Positions 21,975 through 33,148 of a stretch of 64,000 nt of DNA are shown here, one piece after another. Each line of letters opens with the position of its first letter. Position 1 is the first letter of the stretch. The translations under genes were made by a program, and so were the position numbers. Source of the stretch: Adiantum capillus-veneris (lineage: Eukaryota > Streptophyta > Polypodiopsida > Polypodiales > Pteridaceae); the NCBI GenBank assembly GCA_014529385.2, contig CM043959.1:88562029-88626028 (forward strand), read 5' to 3'. The notes beneath the pieces are model-generated. The model ran no database searches and was not told the origin of the DNA. It worked only from the letters and a program-made list of their open reading frames with translations.

Positions 21975-23517
21975 ACAATACTACCAAGTTTTCTCATTTT
22001 AAACTAATTATTTAATATGGGGAAGTGCCAAGGGAGAAAAAGCTAGAATATTGGTTAGCTGGCAGACCGGCCATAGTAGGGATCCAAAGGAGGGAAAACA
22101 GGGATCCAAAGGGGGGGCCATCTGCAAAATAGCAATGCGCAACAATGGGCTTAAAAGACAGTACGGTTCAGCCCAAAATGCTAAGGTTCCAAAATTCAAA
22201 GGTTGTATCCAAACGTCATTCACTAGGAAAATTGGATGCTTAGTGTGTGTGCCAAAAAGTCTTCAAAGAGTCCTACTTAGGAGGGGGCGAGCCTTGGAAG
22301 TAGGGGATGAGAGACAAACACACACACACACACACACACACACAAGCTCCCTTTACACAAAAGGAATGAGGGACACATGTCAACTCCCTAGCCCAGATGC
22401 CAACAAGGTGTACTCAAATCCTATTGGATGGCCATGGAGGTAGACCAATGAGAATTAGGCTAGAGTAAATCTAGTTTAATTAATTTAAAAACACTTAATA
22501 AAAGAACCAATAGCAATTAAGATCTCAAGGGGTCCAATGAGCATTCAACAGCCCAATGGCTTGCCTGATTCCTATTGGCCAGGAGATAAAGGGGTCCAAT
22601 GAGATTTTAGTTGCATTAATTAAATACCTAGATCTCTCACAAAAGGGAAAATGGGGACACATGGCAGAGGGCTACCACTTATGCTCTTGAAATTCCATTG
22701 GCTAAGCCTGGAGAGGTCCAATAGGGTGTGAGCATGAGCAAATAGGAAGAGGGGTCAACCAAGAGAGAGGGGGGGCTGATTTTCTCAAGGCATTATTGCA
22801 TACACACTCACACTAGTCCACGTGTGGAGTAAGAAGACTCTCTCTCTCTCTCCTTCTCACGCTTTAATGGAAAGCTTATCACCTACTCCAAGTTTGTGAG
22901 AAGGGATGCCTACACCAACAACTCTTGGCTTTGTGATGCAAATCCAACCAAAATCCAAGCTTCAATGCATGCTCATCTCCTCTACCATGCTAATTACTAA
23001 GATAAGCTATGCTAATATGAGTGATTATGTGAGGAGATGTATATCTTTCTTGTAAGACTACTCCTTCTTCCTCTCAATCTACTCTCATACCCACTAGCTC
23101 TCATCATCTTCGAAGGTGTGTGAGGTCTTGGGTCTGAGATTGTGAGGGAATTGATGTTGTGTTTTATAAGTGTTTTGCTTAGTGCTTGAAGATTCCATCT
23201 TTATTGCAATAGCTAGTACTGAAGGAACACAAAGATTTGTATTTGTAGAATTTCTCTCTTGATGGGAGAAATTATAATGCAAAGCCTTTTGAAGGGGGGA
23301 CCAGCTCCATGTAAATCCGGTCCTCAATTGTTGTCAATAGTTTAATTTCTCTCTCTTTTGAAGTATTGTTCATGCTATCTAACTAGGTGTTATACTTTTT
23401 GTTGCTCTCTCCACCCAAGCACTCTTGTTATTCTCATTAGGAATCTATTCTAATGAAATGTTCACTATGTTCATGCTATTTTCTACTACACACAAGTTAC
23501 TAGGCCATTAAATGTTA
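21975..23517 (+). repeat. Old LTR-like sequence of Gypsy family G1
   Basis: Diverged but collinear with the G1 LTRs at 48102-49497 (reversed) and 55675-56912: TTTTCTCATTTTAAACTAAT at the left, a microsatellite in the middle, CCTACACCAAC...CTCTTGGCT, GCAAATCCAACCAA, TCTCTTGATGGGAGAA, GGGGGGACCAGCTCCA and AGGCCATTAAATG at the right. No G1 gag follows. It may be a solo LTR or one LTR of a lost element. The boundaries are approximate. Confidence 0.6.
22317..22344 (+). repeat. (CA)n microsatellite
   Basis: About 14 CA units inside the old G1 LTR, at the place where the LTR at 55675 carries a GA tract. Confidence 0.95.
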
Positions 23518-24561
23518 CGTGATTCACTTATGTTTACTCAGTTTTTCAGTTTATAGCCATGTTTTTCCCGTCTTGACCATATTGGTTTTATGAAACCACT
23601 TTTGGGTACTTCCTCTGACTGACATCTGTTGTTGCCTTGATTCTGGATGATTTGTGTCTGAAAAGCACAACTTTGCCTAGCTCCCCACCAATTTTCATTC
23701 GTTTTTGAATCTATCTGATAGGGGAAATTGGTCCAGGTAATTTGCACAACTTTGCAGGTACTCTTTTGCTTTGTTTTGACCACAATTACACCTTTAATGT
23801 TACATCTCCTTGATGCTTGTCTTTCACTTTCTTCCGGACTCCCTTTTGTTTCAGCTGGCTATGGAATAGAGCCCTAAGAAGTTCCAATTGCTGCTCTATC
23901 CAATGGGGTAGCTTCATATTCTTCTCCCGACCCTACTCCATAAGTCTTTTGGTAGAAACATACCATTTCTCCTTTGATTACTACCGAATGACCATTTCTA
24001 GATTGAAGGTAACAAACCATGAGGATTTGATGGTTTTAAAAGCTCTTTTTGTGACTATTTCTGCATGGTCAAACATACTTTTGCATCCCCCAGCTAGTGA
24101 ACAACTCTTGCCCTAATTTTATCATCAAGATACATGGATTGCGATCCATGTTGGGAAGCATTTTGAAATTCCAACTAGTGGAGGTTTTTCCTGGACACAT
24201 GGGGATGCTACTATACAATTTTTTCTAATTTTAGGGTTTGGGAAACATGGATCGCGATCCATGTTCCACCACCTTTTGCAATTGTGTTTGCATCCATTGA
24301 TTCTGCAAGTTACCAGGGTTTTGATGATGAAAAGTTTTTTATTTTGGGTGAGTTTTGAATTCCCCCATTGGCCTTGACAATTTGCAAATTTTGTGATTTT
24401 AATCTGCTCTGATCTGTTGTTTTTGGTATTTTTTGTGCAATGGGGCATATACACAAATGTTCTTGTAGGGTTAATGATCATACCTGTCAAATCCGGTGTA
24501 GTAAGAGCTATCGAGGTGGTCACAGCGACGGGTAGAAACAAAGTAGAAAACCCTATGCTTC

Positions 24562-24606
<45 letters not shown>

Positions 24607-25400
24607 GCAATTGATCTTATGTTGCCCCATTTGGCTATATGTTCCCAATCTACCCGGACTGCCCCATTCATACTTACCCCATTGATCATATCTTGCTATT
24701 CATACCACTTGTAGTTTGAACCATTCTTCATTCTGATATTCAGTCAACAAACGGCCTTCAATCTGCAGTTTTGATCCTTTAGAAGTTGGCTCAAAATCCG
24801 TCGTGTGCCGAATCTTTCCATATTTGCCATGTTCAAAGCCCTTGCTACTTTGTAGTTTTGGTGTTTGCTTTCAAAAGTCAATTCTGACTTTCTTGGCCCA
24901 ACTTATTAATTTTGGTTGATTATTTGTCGTTTTTAGCTTTTTGGTAAAGGAAAATAATTTACAATTATTATTAGTTGGCCAAAAATTTTACCAAAATTAG
25001 TGTAATCTCTCATACATACATATTCTTAACTCGGCATTTAGATGGTGTCAATATGGCTCCTGATTATGCATGTATGAGTTATAAGGTTCTGAAAAACTGT
25101 TAAAGGAAAAGAAAAGAAAAATAAATAATTCTAATATATACAAAATGATAATCTTGTTGCATTTCCCCCCCTTCCTAGAGTGATTCGCCCCAGATGAACA
25201 TGTGTCAGAGTGCATGGGAACAAAGTATGTGTCTATGCATAGCCGTATATTGTGGCTCTATGATGTGAATCAAGGATATGCATGTGGTAACAAAATGTTG
25301 TGCAAGATATGGGTTCTGAACAATAAGTTTAGTGGTTTTTGATGGTGAGGTTATGTTGAAGCTACGTGGTCCAAACAGAAGTAATTGTAGAAGATGCACC
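23518..25400. other. Unassigned region with paired palindromes and a CT tract
   Basis: No gene was recognised. Two related palindromes lie at 24132-24151 (ACATGGATTGCGATCCATGT, imperfect) and 24244-24265 (22 bp, perfect). A (CT)n tract occupies 24566-24604. The rest is A/T-rich without coding signals. Confidence 0.5.
24566..24604 (+). repeat. (CT)n microsatellite
   Basis: About 19 uninterrupted CT units. Confidence 0.97.
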
Positions 25401-26313
25401 CTTTGTTTGACAGTGGCCTCTAGAAGTTGTGACCCTGCCTTGTCTTGTGATTGAGGGCTCTATTTTGGTCGCCACTAGAATTGCTTGGATGTGGTCTTAA
25501 TTGTTGAGGCATCCCGTAAGCGAGTCTGTTTTGGTTTCCATACCCACCTGATTTCTTTTGGTTGTCGATGTTGAGATTGGATTGGCCTAGGTTGCTTGAC
25601 AAAAGCCTTGGGCAGTTTTTCAAGGTTGGGTTTCTATTGATGTATCATGGGTGGACTTGCATTGCCATGTCGTTTGGGTATCCATAATTTCTTTGGATTG
25701 GTTTGCATAATGGACTTTTTTACCCAAATTTTCTTGACCATCGTTGGATTGGATCAGGTGGCGATTGGAGAGGTTCCCATACATGGTCTAATTGTACAAA
25801 GGGTGTGGCAAAAGATTGTTCATCTTGCCTAAGCTGCAAAGCATTATCATGTCAGTTTGGTGTGGCTTGATAAATGTGCATCCACTGTACTCCCAGAATA
25901 ACTGCTTCGTTAAAATTTTTATCCTAGATCACATGAAACTGATGAGGATAAATTGTTCCATCAACAATTATTGGTAAATTTACATGTCCCAGACTATCCA
26001 TTGTGCCTTTGTTTGCCACTTTGAACCCCATAGTATTTGGCGTTAGAGGTTTCTTTGTTAATTTCCTGAAAGTGGAGTAGTTGACAATATTTTCTCTTGC
26101 CGTAGTGTCCACTAATGCACGCTCGGTGGTGCCATCGGCAAGCTGCAGCATAATGCATAAATCCATGCCACCTAACCGTGTAGCCTCCATTTGTGTTATG
26201 CTATTGGAGGGGAGTTGATACAATTGTTCAGTTGGGCCTTTCTCTAAAGGTTTGCATGTTCCTTCCACTTTAATATTCTGATTTTGGCTTCTTGTTATGC
26301 CTGTTCCCGAATG
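25400..26313 (-). pseudogene. Second retropepsin-like segment downstream of G2 integrase
   Basis: Open stretch 26268-25924 reads on from the integrase C-terminal part. It contains LADGTTERALVDTTARENIV, where DTTA (26109-26101) sits in the place of the DTGA active site, then VNLPIIVDGT and, after a stop near 25923, EAVILGVQWMH, which resembles the ILG flap-side motif of retropepsins. The standard protease of this element lies 4 kb upstream at 30000-30380, so this is either an extra domain after integrase or the start of a different element joined here. 25420-25623 continues as an unrecognised polar stretch (QNRLAYGMPQQ). Confidence 0.5.
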
Positions 26314-27410
26314 TCATGGGCTCGACTTCTGCGTTGATCTATGGCATGTATTGTTTGGAGTTCCTCTGGTGTCAGCGGAAGAATTAGGCACCTCCTCACC
26401 TGCCAATGTTGCAAGCTTGATGGTGCCACTTTGTGATATATCATGTATTACAAAAGGCCCCATCCCTCTCTTTTTGAGTTTTTTGGAGTATTGTTTAAGG
26501 GTATACACTAAAACTTAATACCCTTTTCGGAATTCCTTTTTCTAATCACATGTTGATCATGGAAAGCTTTCATTTTTCTTTTTTGAGCATATATCCTGGC
26601 TATCGCTCTTACTCTGGTTTCATCCAATTGCTCCAGGGTGTCTAGTCTCTCCAACAGCTCGTGTCCCGTCCATTGTAATTGTGTTGTGACTTGTAATGTT
26701 TTAATTAAGAATTCCATGGGTAGAATTGCATTAATCCCGAACACAAGGTTAAAAGGAGTTGTCTCAATGGAAGTTTCAAAAGCTACTCTGTAAGCCCATA
26801 ATGCAGTGTGTAGCTTTTGATCCCAATCATTTCTTGAATCACTAACTATTTTGGTGAGCACCATGCATAAGATTTTGTTGGTGCTCTTGGCTTGTCCGTT
26901 ATCTTGTGTGTGATAAGGTGCTAATTTGTGATGCATCACCATGAATTTGTCAAGTAAGCTTTCAATGACGTTTTTCAGAAAGTGTGTTCCCCTATCACTG
27001 ACTATTTCAATGGGTAGACCATATCTGGTAAAGATATGTTCAAAAAGGAACTGAGTTATAGTTCGTGCATCATTTTTCTATGGTTCCTTTGCTTCTGCCC
27101 ATTTGGTCATATAATCTGTTGCTACTATGATGTACTGTGCATGCAACCTATATGCAGTTGGTATGATGGGGCCAATAAAGTCGATGCCCCATATGGCAAA
27201 AGTGTGTACTCCCATCATTGGCCCTAATGTTATTTCATCTCTCCGTAGGGGTGGTTTTGTGCATTGACAGTCATCACATTGTTTGACATAGACCTCTGAA
27301 TCCCTAAACAGGGTTGGCCACCATATGCCTGAGTGAATTACTAGCTTTGCCATTTTATCAATAGATAGAGAAATGTCCCCCTGGCTGGCCCGAGTGTTCT
27401 TGTTCTAGGA
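26314..27410 (-). pseudogene. G2 integrase core and C-terminal region
   Basis: Shows the zinc region EHSGQPGGHFS...CDDCQ (27264-27400), the core start WGIDFIGPI, SDRGTHF (about 26995-27005), then YHTQDNGQAKSTNK and TPFNLVFG. The third catalytic residue, usually Glu in NGQAES, is Lys (codon 26888-26886), so the integrase would be inactive. The tail GPFVIHDIS...GTIKLATLAGE (26314-26508) is the usual post-core beta region. Confidence 0.85.
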
Positions 27411-27441
27411 TAGAGAAATATTCGCTTTTCATAGCACACAA

Positions 27442-27852
27442 TCATAGTTGTTCATCCTTTTCCCACCTATACAGTTGGCTTGCAATTAGCAAATAATATT
27501 TTGCTTCTACTGCTACAGTTCTCATTCGTGCGTTACCCCACCCCTCTGGGAATGTCTTGTTTTTTAAGTACTTCGTTATGTGAGTACTACATTTGGGTGC
27601 TTGTACTACTCGAAACAGGGTGGCGTGTTCCACTGGAGGTTGCTTTGTACAGATATCACATGATTTGACATAAGTATGGACATTGTTTTTCATTTTCTTC
27701 CAGTAGACTCCTAGTCTCTTTAGTCTTTGGTAGGTTTGCGTTTCTCCATTTTGAAACCCCATATGTTGTATATGAGCCTGTTTGAGGTAGTATTTGTATT
27801 CTTCGTGTTGTACACATAGTCTCAAAATCCCATCCTTATCGTGCTTGTACAA
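27442..27852 (-). pseudogene. Additional H2C2 zinc module before the G2 integrase
   Basis: The frame carries HIQHMGFQNGETQTYQRLKR and then VKSCDICTKQ: an H-x-H and CX2C arrangement (27645-27780) typical of the integrase zinc-binding domain. A second such module follows at 27264-27400. Between them is a segment with KYLKNKTFPEGW and YYLLIASQLYRWEKDEQL, which looks like the end of RNase H and its linker repeated. Confidence 0.7.
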
Positions 27853-28044
27853 TCGTCCTGCTAGCTAAACGCTGGAGATTTCTTGTTCGATGTATTATTC
27901 ATGGGTGTCTTTCCATTTGTAATGATCTAATTGTGAGTAGAGGAATGACCTCTTTGCTCCACCTCGAAACCATTTCAATGTTAAACAAGTAGTCTTTCCA
28001 CCTGTAATGATCCGATTGTGAGTAGAGGAATGACCTATAATGAC

Positions 28045-29434
28045 CTATACCATGAAGACATATTTTTCAGGGTTTAAGAAAATATGATAAGTTTTGCACT
28101 TTTTGAAGACTTTCCCTAGATGCGCTATGTGATCACTTCTCAGGTGAGAATGAACACAAAGATCATCCATGTATATCTCTAAAAATTGTCTGAGATATTC
28201 CTTGAATACATGACTCATTAGTCTTTGAAAAGTGGTAGGTGCATTGGTCTTAGGCCGAATGACATTACCCTGTATGCAAATATGTCCCACTTTGTTGCAA
28301 AAGTTGTCTTATGGTGATGTTCTGCTTTGATGGTTAACTAGTTGTACTATAGGACTCCTTCCTCGCAACTCTCTCACTAACATGATTTGTTATTGGTAGT
28401 GGATAGTTGTCCCGGCCGGTGGCAGTGTTTAACTGTTTGAGGTTTACACAGACACACAATTTTCCATTCTTTTTGGGTACTACCACAATTGGGGACACCC
28501 AATCAGTGTGTTCAATCTCATAGATAAACTCCACGTCCTTTAGTTTGTCTATCTCTTTCTTAATTTTCTTTGCAAGTGTCTCATTGTATGTATAAGGACG
28601 TTGTCTGTGTGGTCTGGCATCACTTTTAAGGGGTATCGTGTGCTGACAGATCTTTGGATCTATCCCCTTTAGGTCTTTGTATGACCAAGCAAACACATCT
28701 TTATACCATCTAAGTGTATCTATCAGAAGCGGGTCTTCTTCTTCGGTGAGGTATGTGGCACTATATGCCAATTTAGGTTTCTCACCTAGTTCTGTTAAGT
28801 TTATGCATTTGGACTTTTTAGGCCCATCATATGAAGTTCCAGGCTCTTTTGGCTCTCGTTTGGGTTTTGGCACCATAATTTTTCTATCTTGAATAGTGTA
28901 CTTCTTGTAGTGGGAAGGTGCATCAAATTTATCAAATTTATCATATATTCGTTGCTTTTTTGGAAATGCTCTCCATACTAGTAGTTTTTGTTTGTTCTTC
29001 TTTTTTCATTTTTGTTTTGTTTGAGTCAGGTTTCATGTACCTCTTGATATCCCATCTTTAAGGCAATCGATTACTTCAACCAACCTTAAGTACTGTGTTT
29101 TGTGGGTTAACAGAGGTATTGAGTATTCTTTCGTCTTGTTTTGTATGTTCGTGCATTTATTCCAATATCTATGTTGTCTTCAAGGATTTTGGTTTGGAAA
29201 ATCATGGTAGATCACTTGTCGATCCTTCCATTTGATGTTCTAATATGAGCTACTGGAAATCTCGTTGTCTGTGTTGTCCTCTAACAGCTTATCCGTGGAG
29301 TCTTGGAATGCTTCTTCATCTATTTGGTCAAGGTCTCTTATTGAGATCTCATCCACTATGCGTCGACAATCTGCAACCCCTTCCTTGTTAGGGAATTCCA
29401 ATTCTAATTTTGGATTTAGGCTGACACTCATCAT
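28045..29434 (-). pseudogene. G2 reverse transcriptase region
   Basis: 28876-28334 carries KICQHTIPLKSDARPHRQRPY, EIDKLKDVEFIYEIEHTDW, SPIVVVPKKNGKLCVCVN and NYPLPITNH. 28290-28045 carries TTFQRLMSHVF, EIYMDDLCVHS (catalytic YMDD intact) and HLGKVFKKC. The segment between the two frames is damaged. 29434-29240 is an acidic linker between protease and RT. Confidence 0.87.
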
Positions 29435-30682
29435 CTGGAATGGAATGATATCATATCATTTCTCATCACACAGAATTTGGTCAGGGTCACCTCATTCACG
29501 CATACATCAAGATTGGCCAGTATCTGATGCCATCCAAAAGGTTCAAACATCTCTTTTGGAAAAGGCTTTGGTACATATGCCTCGTCTTGTGTTGACCTAT
29601 CATGAATGTAATCCTCTTTTTTTAAACTGCCACCTTCAGAAGCTTCACATGTCCAATTGTGAGCTTTGTTTTGCATCAAAGCCGGTATTTCTCCTTCTTG
29701 GTCAGTTGTGGAGTTTAGTTCCTCTCTTGGGGTTAGCTCCACATCTCTATAGCTATGGTGTGTGACACTGATCTTCGTAGTGACATCGTTGTTTCTTAGG
29801 TAGATGTAGTCATAACCCCAATCTTGTACCAATTTGAGCTGACGCATAAATGGTATGCCCAATATGATATCAAAATTACTGCTCTCATCGAAATTCATAA
29901 TGGTGAATGTGTGTTCATATGCAATTCCGCAAGAGGTTGCTATGATTTCCTCCAGAATGCCAATATGTCTCTCCAGATACCCGTCTGTTAATTAAAGTTT
30001 CATTCTAGTTTTTTGGAGAGCAGGTTTCCCCATCTTTTCCACATTTCTTTGGTGTCTATGGCTATTCCGGATCCACTATCCAATATTGCTATCGACTTTA
30101 TGTCTTTGTACATCACAAGCAGAGTAGTATTTCCTTGTTCTCCTTCACAATAATCTGCTACCTTGTTCACTAGCATTTGCTCATGTTTAACTTGTTTCGT
30201 GGTTTGGATATTCAGTGTTTTTGGAGAAGCATTTGGTGGCGGAATTACCAACCCTATTTTCTCCAAAAAAATTCCCACCTCTATCCAAAGATGAGGTCTT
30301 ATATGTAGTAACTCTGATAGAGTTAGCGTACAACGGATAGGGGATGACTTCAGCTCATGAAAAGTTTTGGTATCCATCATCTTAGGATTAGCCTTCCATG
30401 AGATGGTACTTTCTTTACCTCTAATCTGGTTTCATGGTTGCCAATAAATAAAGGTAAACTCTACAATGATTGAGGTTTGCTATCTTTCAATATCTTCGTG
30501 CCTGCATCACCATACAATGATACAACATCATTTGGGTAGAGATCATGTTCAAGGTGGATCTCTATGATAGGGGTTGAGTGAAGCGTTGCACTTCCATCTT
30601 TTTTGTTTCTGATATGCTCCCACAAATCCTGTGTCCATTGTTCTTCCACCTCAGGAATTGGCAGAGGTGCTTGCGAATACAT
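29431..30682 (-). pseudogene. G2 protease region
   Basis: 30380-30000 ends with SIAILDSGSGIAI (Asp codon at 30080-30078), the DSG active site of a retropepsin. 29898 onward gives FDIILGIPFMRQ, the C-terminal ILG motif. The two halves are separated by a frame break near 29990. 30682-30461 is a preceding spacer without a domain that I recognise. Confidence 0.8.
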
Positions 30683-30867
30683 TCGATATGTCGTATTGGC
30701 TACTATCCTCGTATCCGAGGGATTTTACTTTACAGAATCTGTTTGGTCTCCATCTCCAATTCCACGCTCCTTTAACTCTTGAATTTTCTCACGCGGATTA
30801 ACACCTCAATTTTTGGAGCAGTCGACGGAAGTAGTGGTTCCATAAGAGCTTGAGTTGCTTGGATGAG

Positions 30868-30993
30868 CTCCCTGCACATCTTTAACCTCTCTTTTTCATA
30901 CCTCGGATGAGGGTACGTTAGCCACCTACCCTCCCTGCACATCTTTAACCTCTCTTTTTCATACCTCGGATGAGGGTACGTTAGCCACCTACC
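30868..30993 (-). repeat. Tandem duplication, 2 x 63 bp, in the G2 gag-pol spacer
   Basis: The 63-bp unit starting CTCCCTGCACATC (30868) is repeated exactly from 30931. The length is a multiple of three and would keep a frame. Confidence 0.95.
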
Positions 30994-31383
30994 CTCTTGG
31001 GTCTAGTTAGGCTTTAACCTAGCATTTTAAGCCTTTAAAATCAAAGACCTTGTCCACCAAGACAGATCCCCCCAATAGTATTGTTGATGGTTTTGCTACA
31101 TAATTGCCTTTTTCCTTAAGGTCTCTTTCCATCCTCAACTGCTCCTCGGTTTACAATAATTTGGTTTCCAAAGTTGTTTTTTCTTTCTCTCTTTTGGCTT
31201 TTATCTTGTCTCATATTGCCTTCTAGGATTTCCTAGGGGTTCTGACAGACACATTTTCTATCTTGGTTTGGTTGGCTGGGGCGTTCCTTGCATCCTCATG
31301 TGCTTGGACTCTTGTTATCGTGTTTATTGAAATGGCTGGTTCTGTTTTTGATCCACTTGATCTTGGTACAATTACAATTTTGT

Positions 31384-33111
31384 TCATGGTTGCTTTTCCC
31401 TTGTTATCAGGGTTTTTTGGACAATGCAGAATGAGATGGTCATTTGTACACCCTCACAAGACCTAAAAAGTTTGATTCGTTCCCTTTTATGTGGACAACT
31501 CCTTGCCCAATGATCACTACCGCATTCATAGCATGGTCCTACAGGTGGTGGAGAAGCTTGTGGAGCCCCCATCGGTTGCCCTATTCTAGGAGGATATACC
31601 CTAGGTTTGTAGTTCTGGTTTTCCATGAAAATAAGCATATTTTCATCGACCAAGTAATGGTTTTTTGTTGGTTGAGCTATGTATGAGGTCTCTAGAATCT
31701 CTTCCGGGACCATCCATGGAATTTGTCCCTCTGAAGCATATGCATTTCTATCAAACCCTCTCTCATAAGTATTTTCTAAATCTTCTCGGTATGAAACTAC
31801 ATGGACCATACTCTGATCAAAAGGTGCTTCTATGGGTTGAGAAATCCTTACCATGGCCCTGTTTCCTAATTGTGTTATTTGGCCCTACTTGGTATCTTGG
31901 AGGGGGTGGAAACTCCTACCCTCCATGTGGCCCGTCTTGTCTCTCTCTAACATAGTTTTTATTATAGAAACATTCGTGGTTTTCATGGTTTGTCCATTTT
32001 TGTTCAGTAGCACACCACTTTAGTACATGCGGTACATTTACTCCTGGACTCTATTGAAGGTTGGATGATCTCCTCCACAAGTGTCACATTTTTGGGTGGG
32101 TGGTTGTTGTGTGTTCGGGTTCGTCTTGTTTCCTTGGTTCATCCTTCTGATCACTTCCTCGATCATTTGATCAACATCCGGCATAGTTGGGTTTTGGTCG
32201 CCCAATTCCATTGTTGACTCACTAGTGGTTGAAGAGCTGCTACTCATCCCTTGATCTGTATCTTCTGTCACCTCTCCATATGCCTTGCAATTGTCTACCA
32301 GTAGATACAATGCCTCTTTCGTAACTTGCTCAAAAGTAACACATGCCTTTAAGTGCAAGTCTTTTTTGAGAGTGTCATTTTGCAATCCTTCTATGAAAAG
32401 GACTGACAGTCTCTCATCTTGAGGTAGTTCTCTAGCAAGGCATCTTTCTATGTATTGCTTGAAATGAAGTGAGGCTTCCTTCACCTTTTCCTTCTCCTTT
32501 TGTCTAAATGAATAGATCTGGGAGATAGTATTATGCTTAATTCCTCTCTTTGAGAATTCCTCAGAAAAGTCTTGGAGAAGTTTCTCAATACTTGGGAATT
32601 CTAGCCTGCTTAAAGATTGAAATTAGGTTAAAGCAGTTCTTTCTAAAGTCAACCCAAAACCTTCATATTGAGTATGGAAATCAGTTACTTGTTTGCTCTC
32701 AACACTTGTTTGAAGATCGAAACATGGGCATACGGATCTCCCGATCGACTATGCTTTTTGGGTACAAATTTTTCCACTTGAGATGGTGGCATGTGTCTCA
32801 ACTCCCTAACCATCCTCACCACCCCTGGTCCTCTTGGTGTGGTCTCTCTAGGTTCATAATCTCCCCTTGGCACTATAATTTGTATCCTATCTGCTATACG
32901 TTCATCAAGTTGATCTTGTGTAATAATCGGAGGGATTCTAGTTGTGTAAGTTACGTCAGGTGCCGCTTTGCCCCTATGTGTGTTCATAGAATCCCTAGAC
33001 CCTGTTGATCCCATAGACCCTATCTTCAAAAATCGTTCATGTCTAAAAAATCTTCCACTCTAGTTCTCCCTGGACTTATATGCCCAGTTTTTGGTCGCGT
33101 GTGAGTAGTCA
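31384..33111 (-). pseudogene. G2 gag
   Basis: The likely start is ATG 33111 (MTTHTRPKTGHIS). A stop follows after about 27 codons (frameshift near 33040). Then come 33029-32685 (with LDERIADRIQII), 32484-32038 (FKQYIERCLARELPQDERLSVLF and GLQNDTLKKDL, the capsid C-terminal region) and 31854-31384, which contains the zinc knuckle CYECGSDHWARSC (CX2CX3HX4C, one residue shorter than the standard spacing). Proline-rich sequence surrounds the knuckle. Confidence 0.82.
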
Positions 33112-33148
33112 TGGTTTTCACTTCTTCTGGATTTATATAGTATTGGTT

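Larger units (their letters stand above)
25400..33147 (-). mobile_element. Gypsy-type element G2, decayed, no LTRs found
   Basis: Reading from 33147 down: gag start, zinc knuckle, protease, RT, two zinc-binding modules, integrase core, C-terminal region, then a second protease-like segment. The order gag-PR-RT-IN is that of Ty3/Gypsy. The 5' side is cut 36 bp before the gag ATG, where Copia sequence starts (33149), and no LTR or primer-binding site is visible there. Many stops and frameshifts are present. Internal small tandem duplications occur at 30868-30993 and near 27907/27991. Confidence 0.85.

Noticed and set aside
23817-24116. A 99-codon + strand open frame
   Set aside because: Composition is not protein-like and there is no motif or partner.
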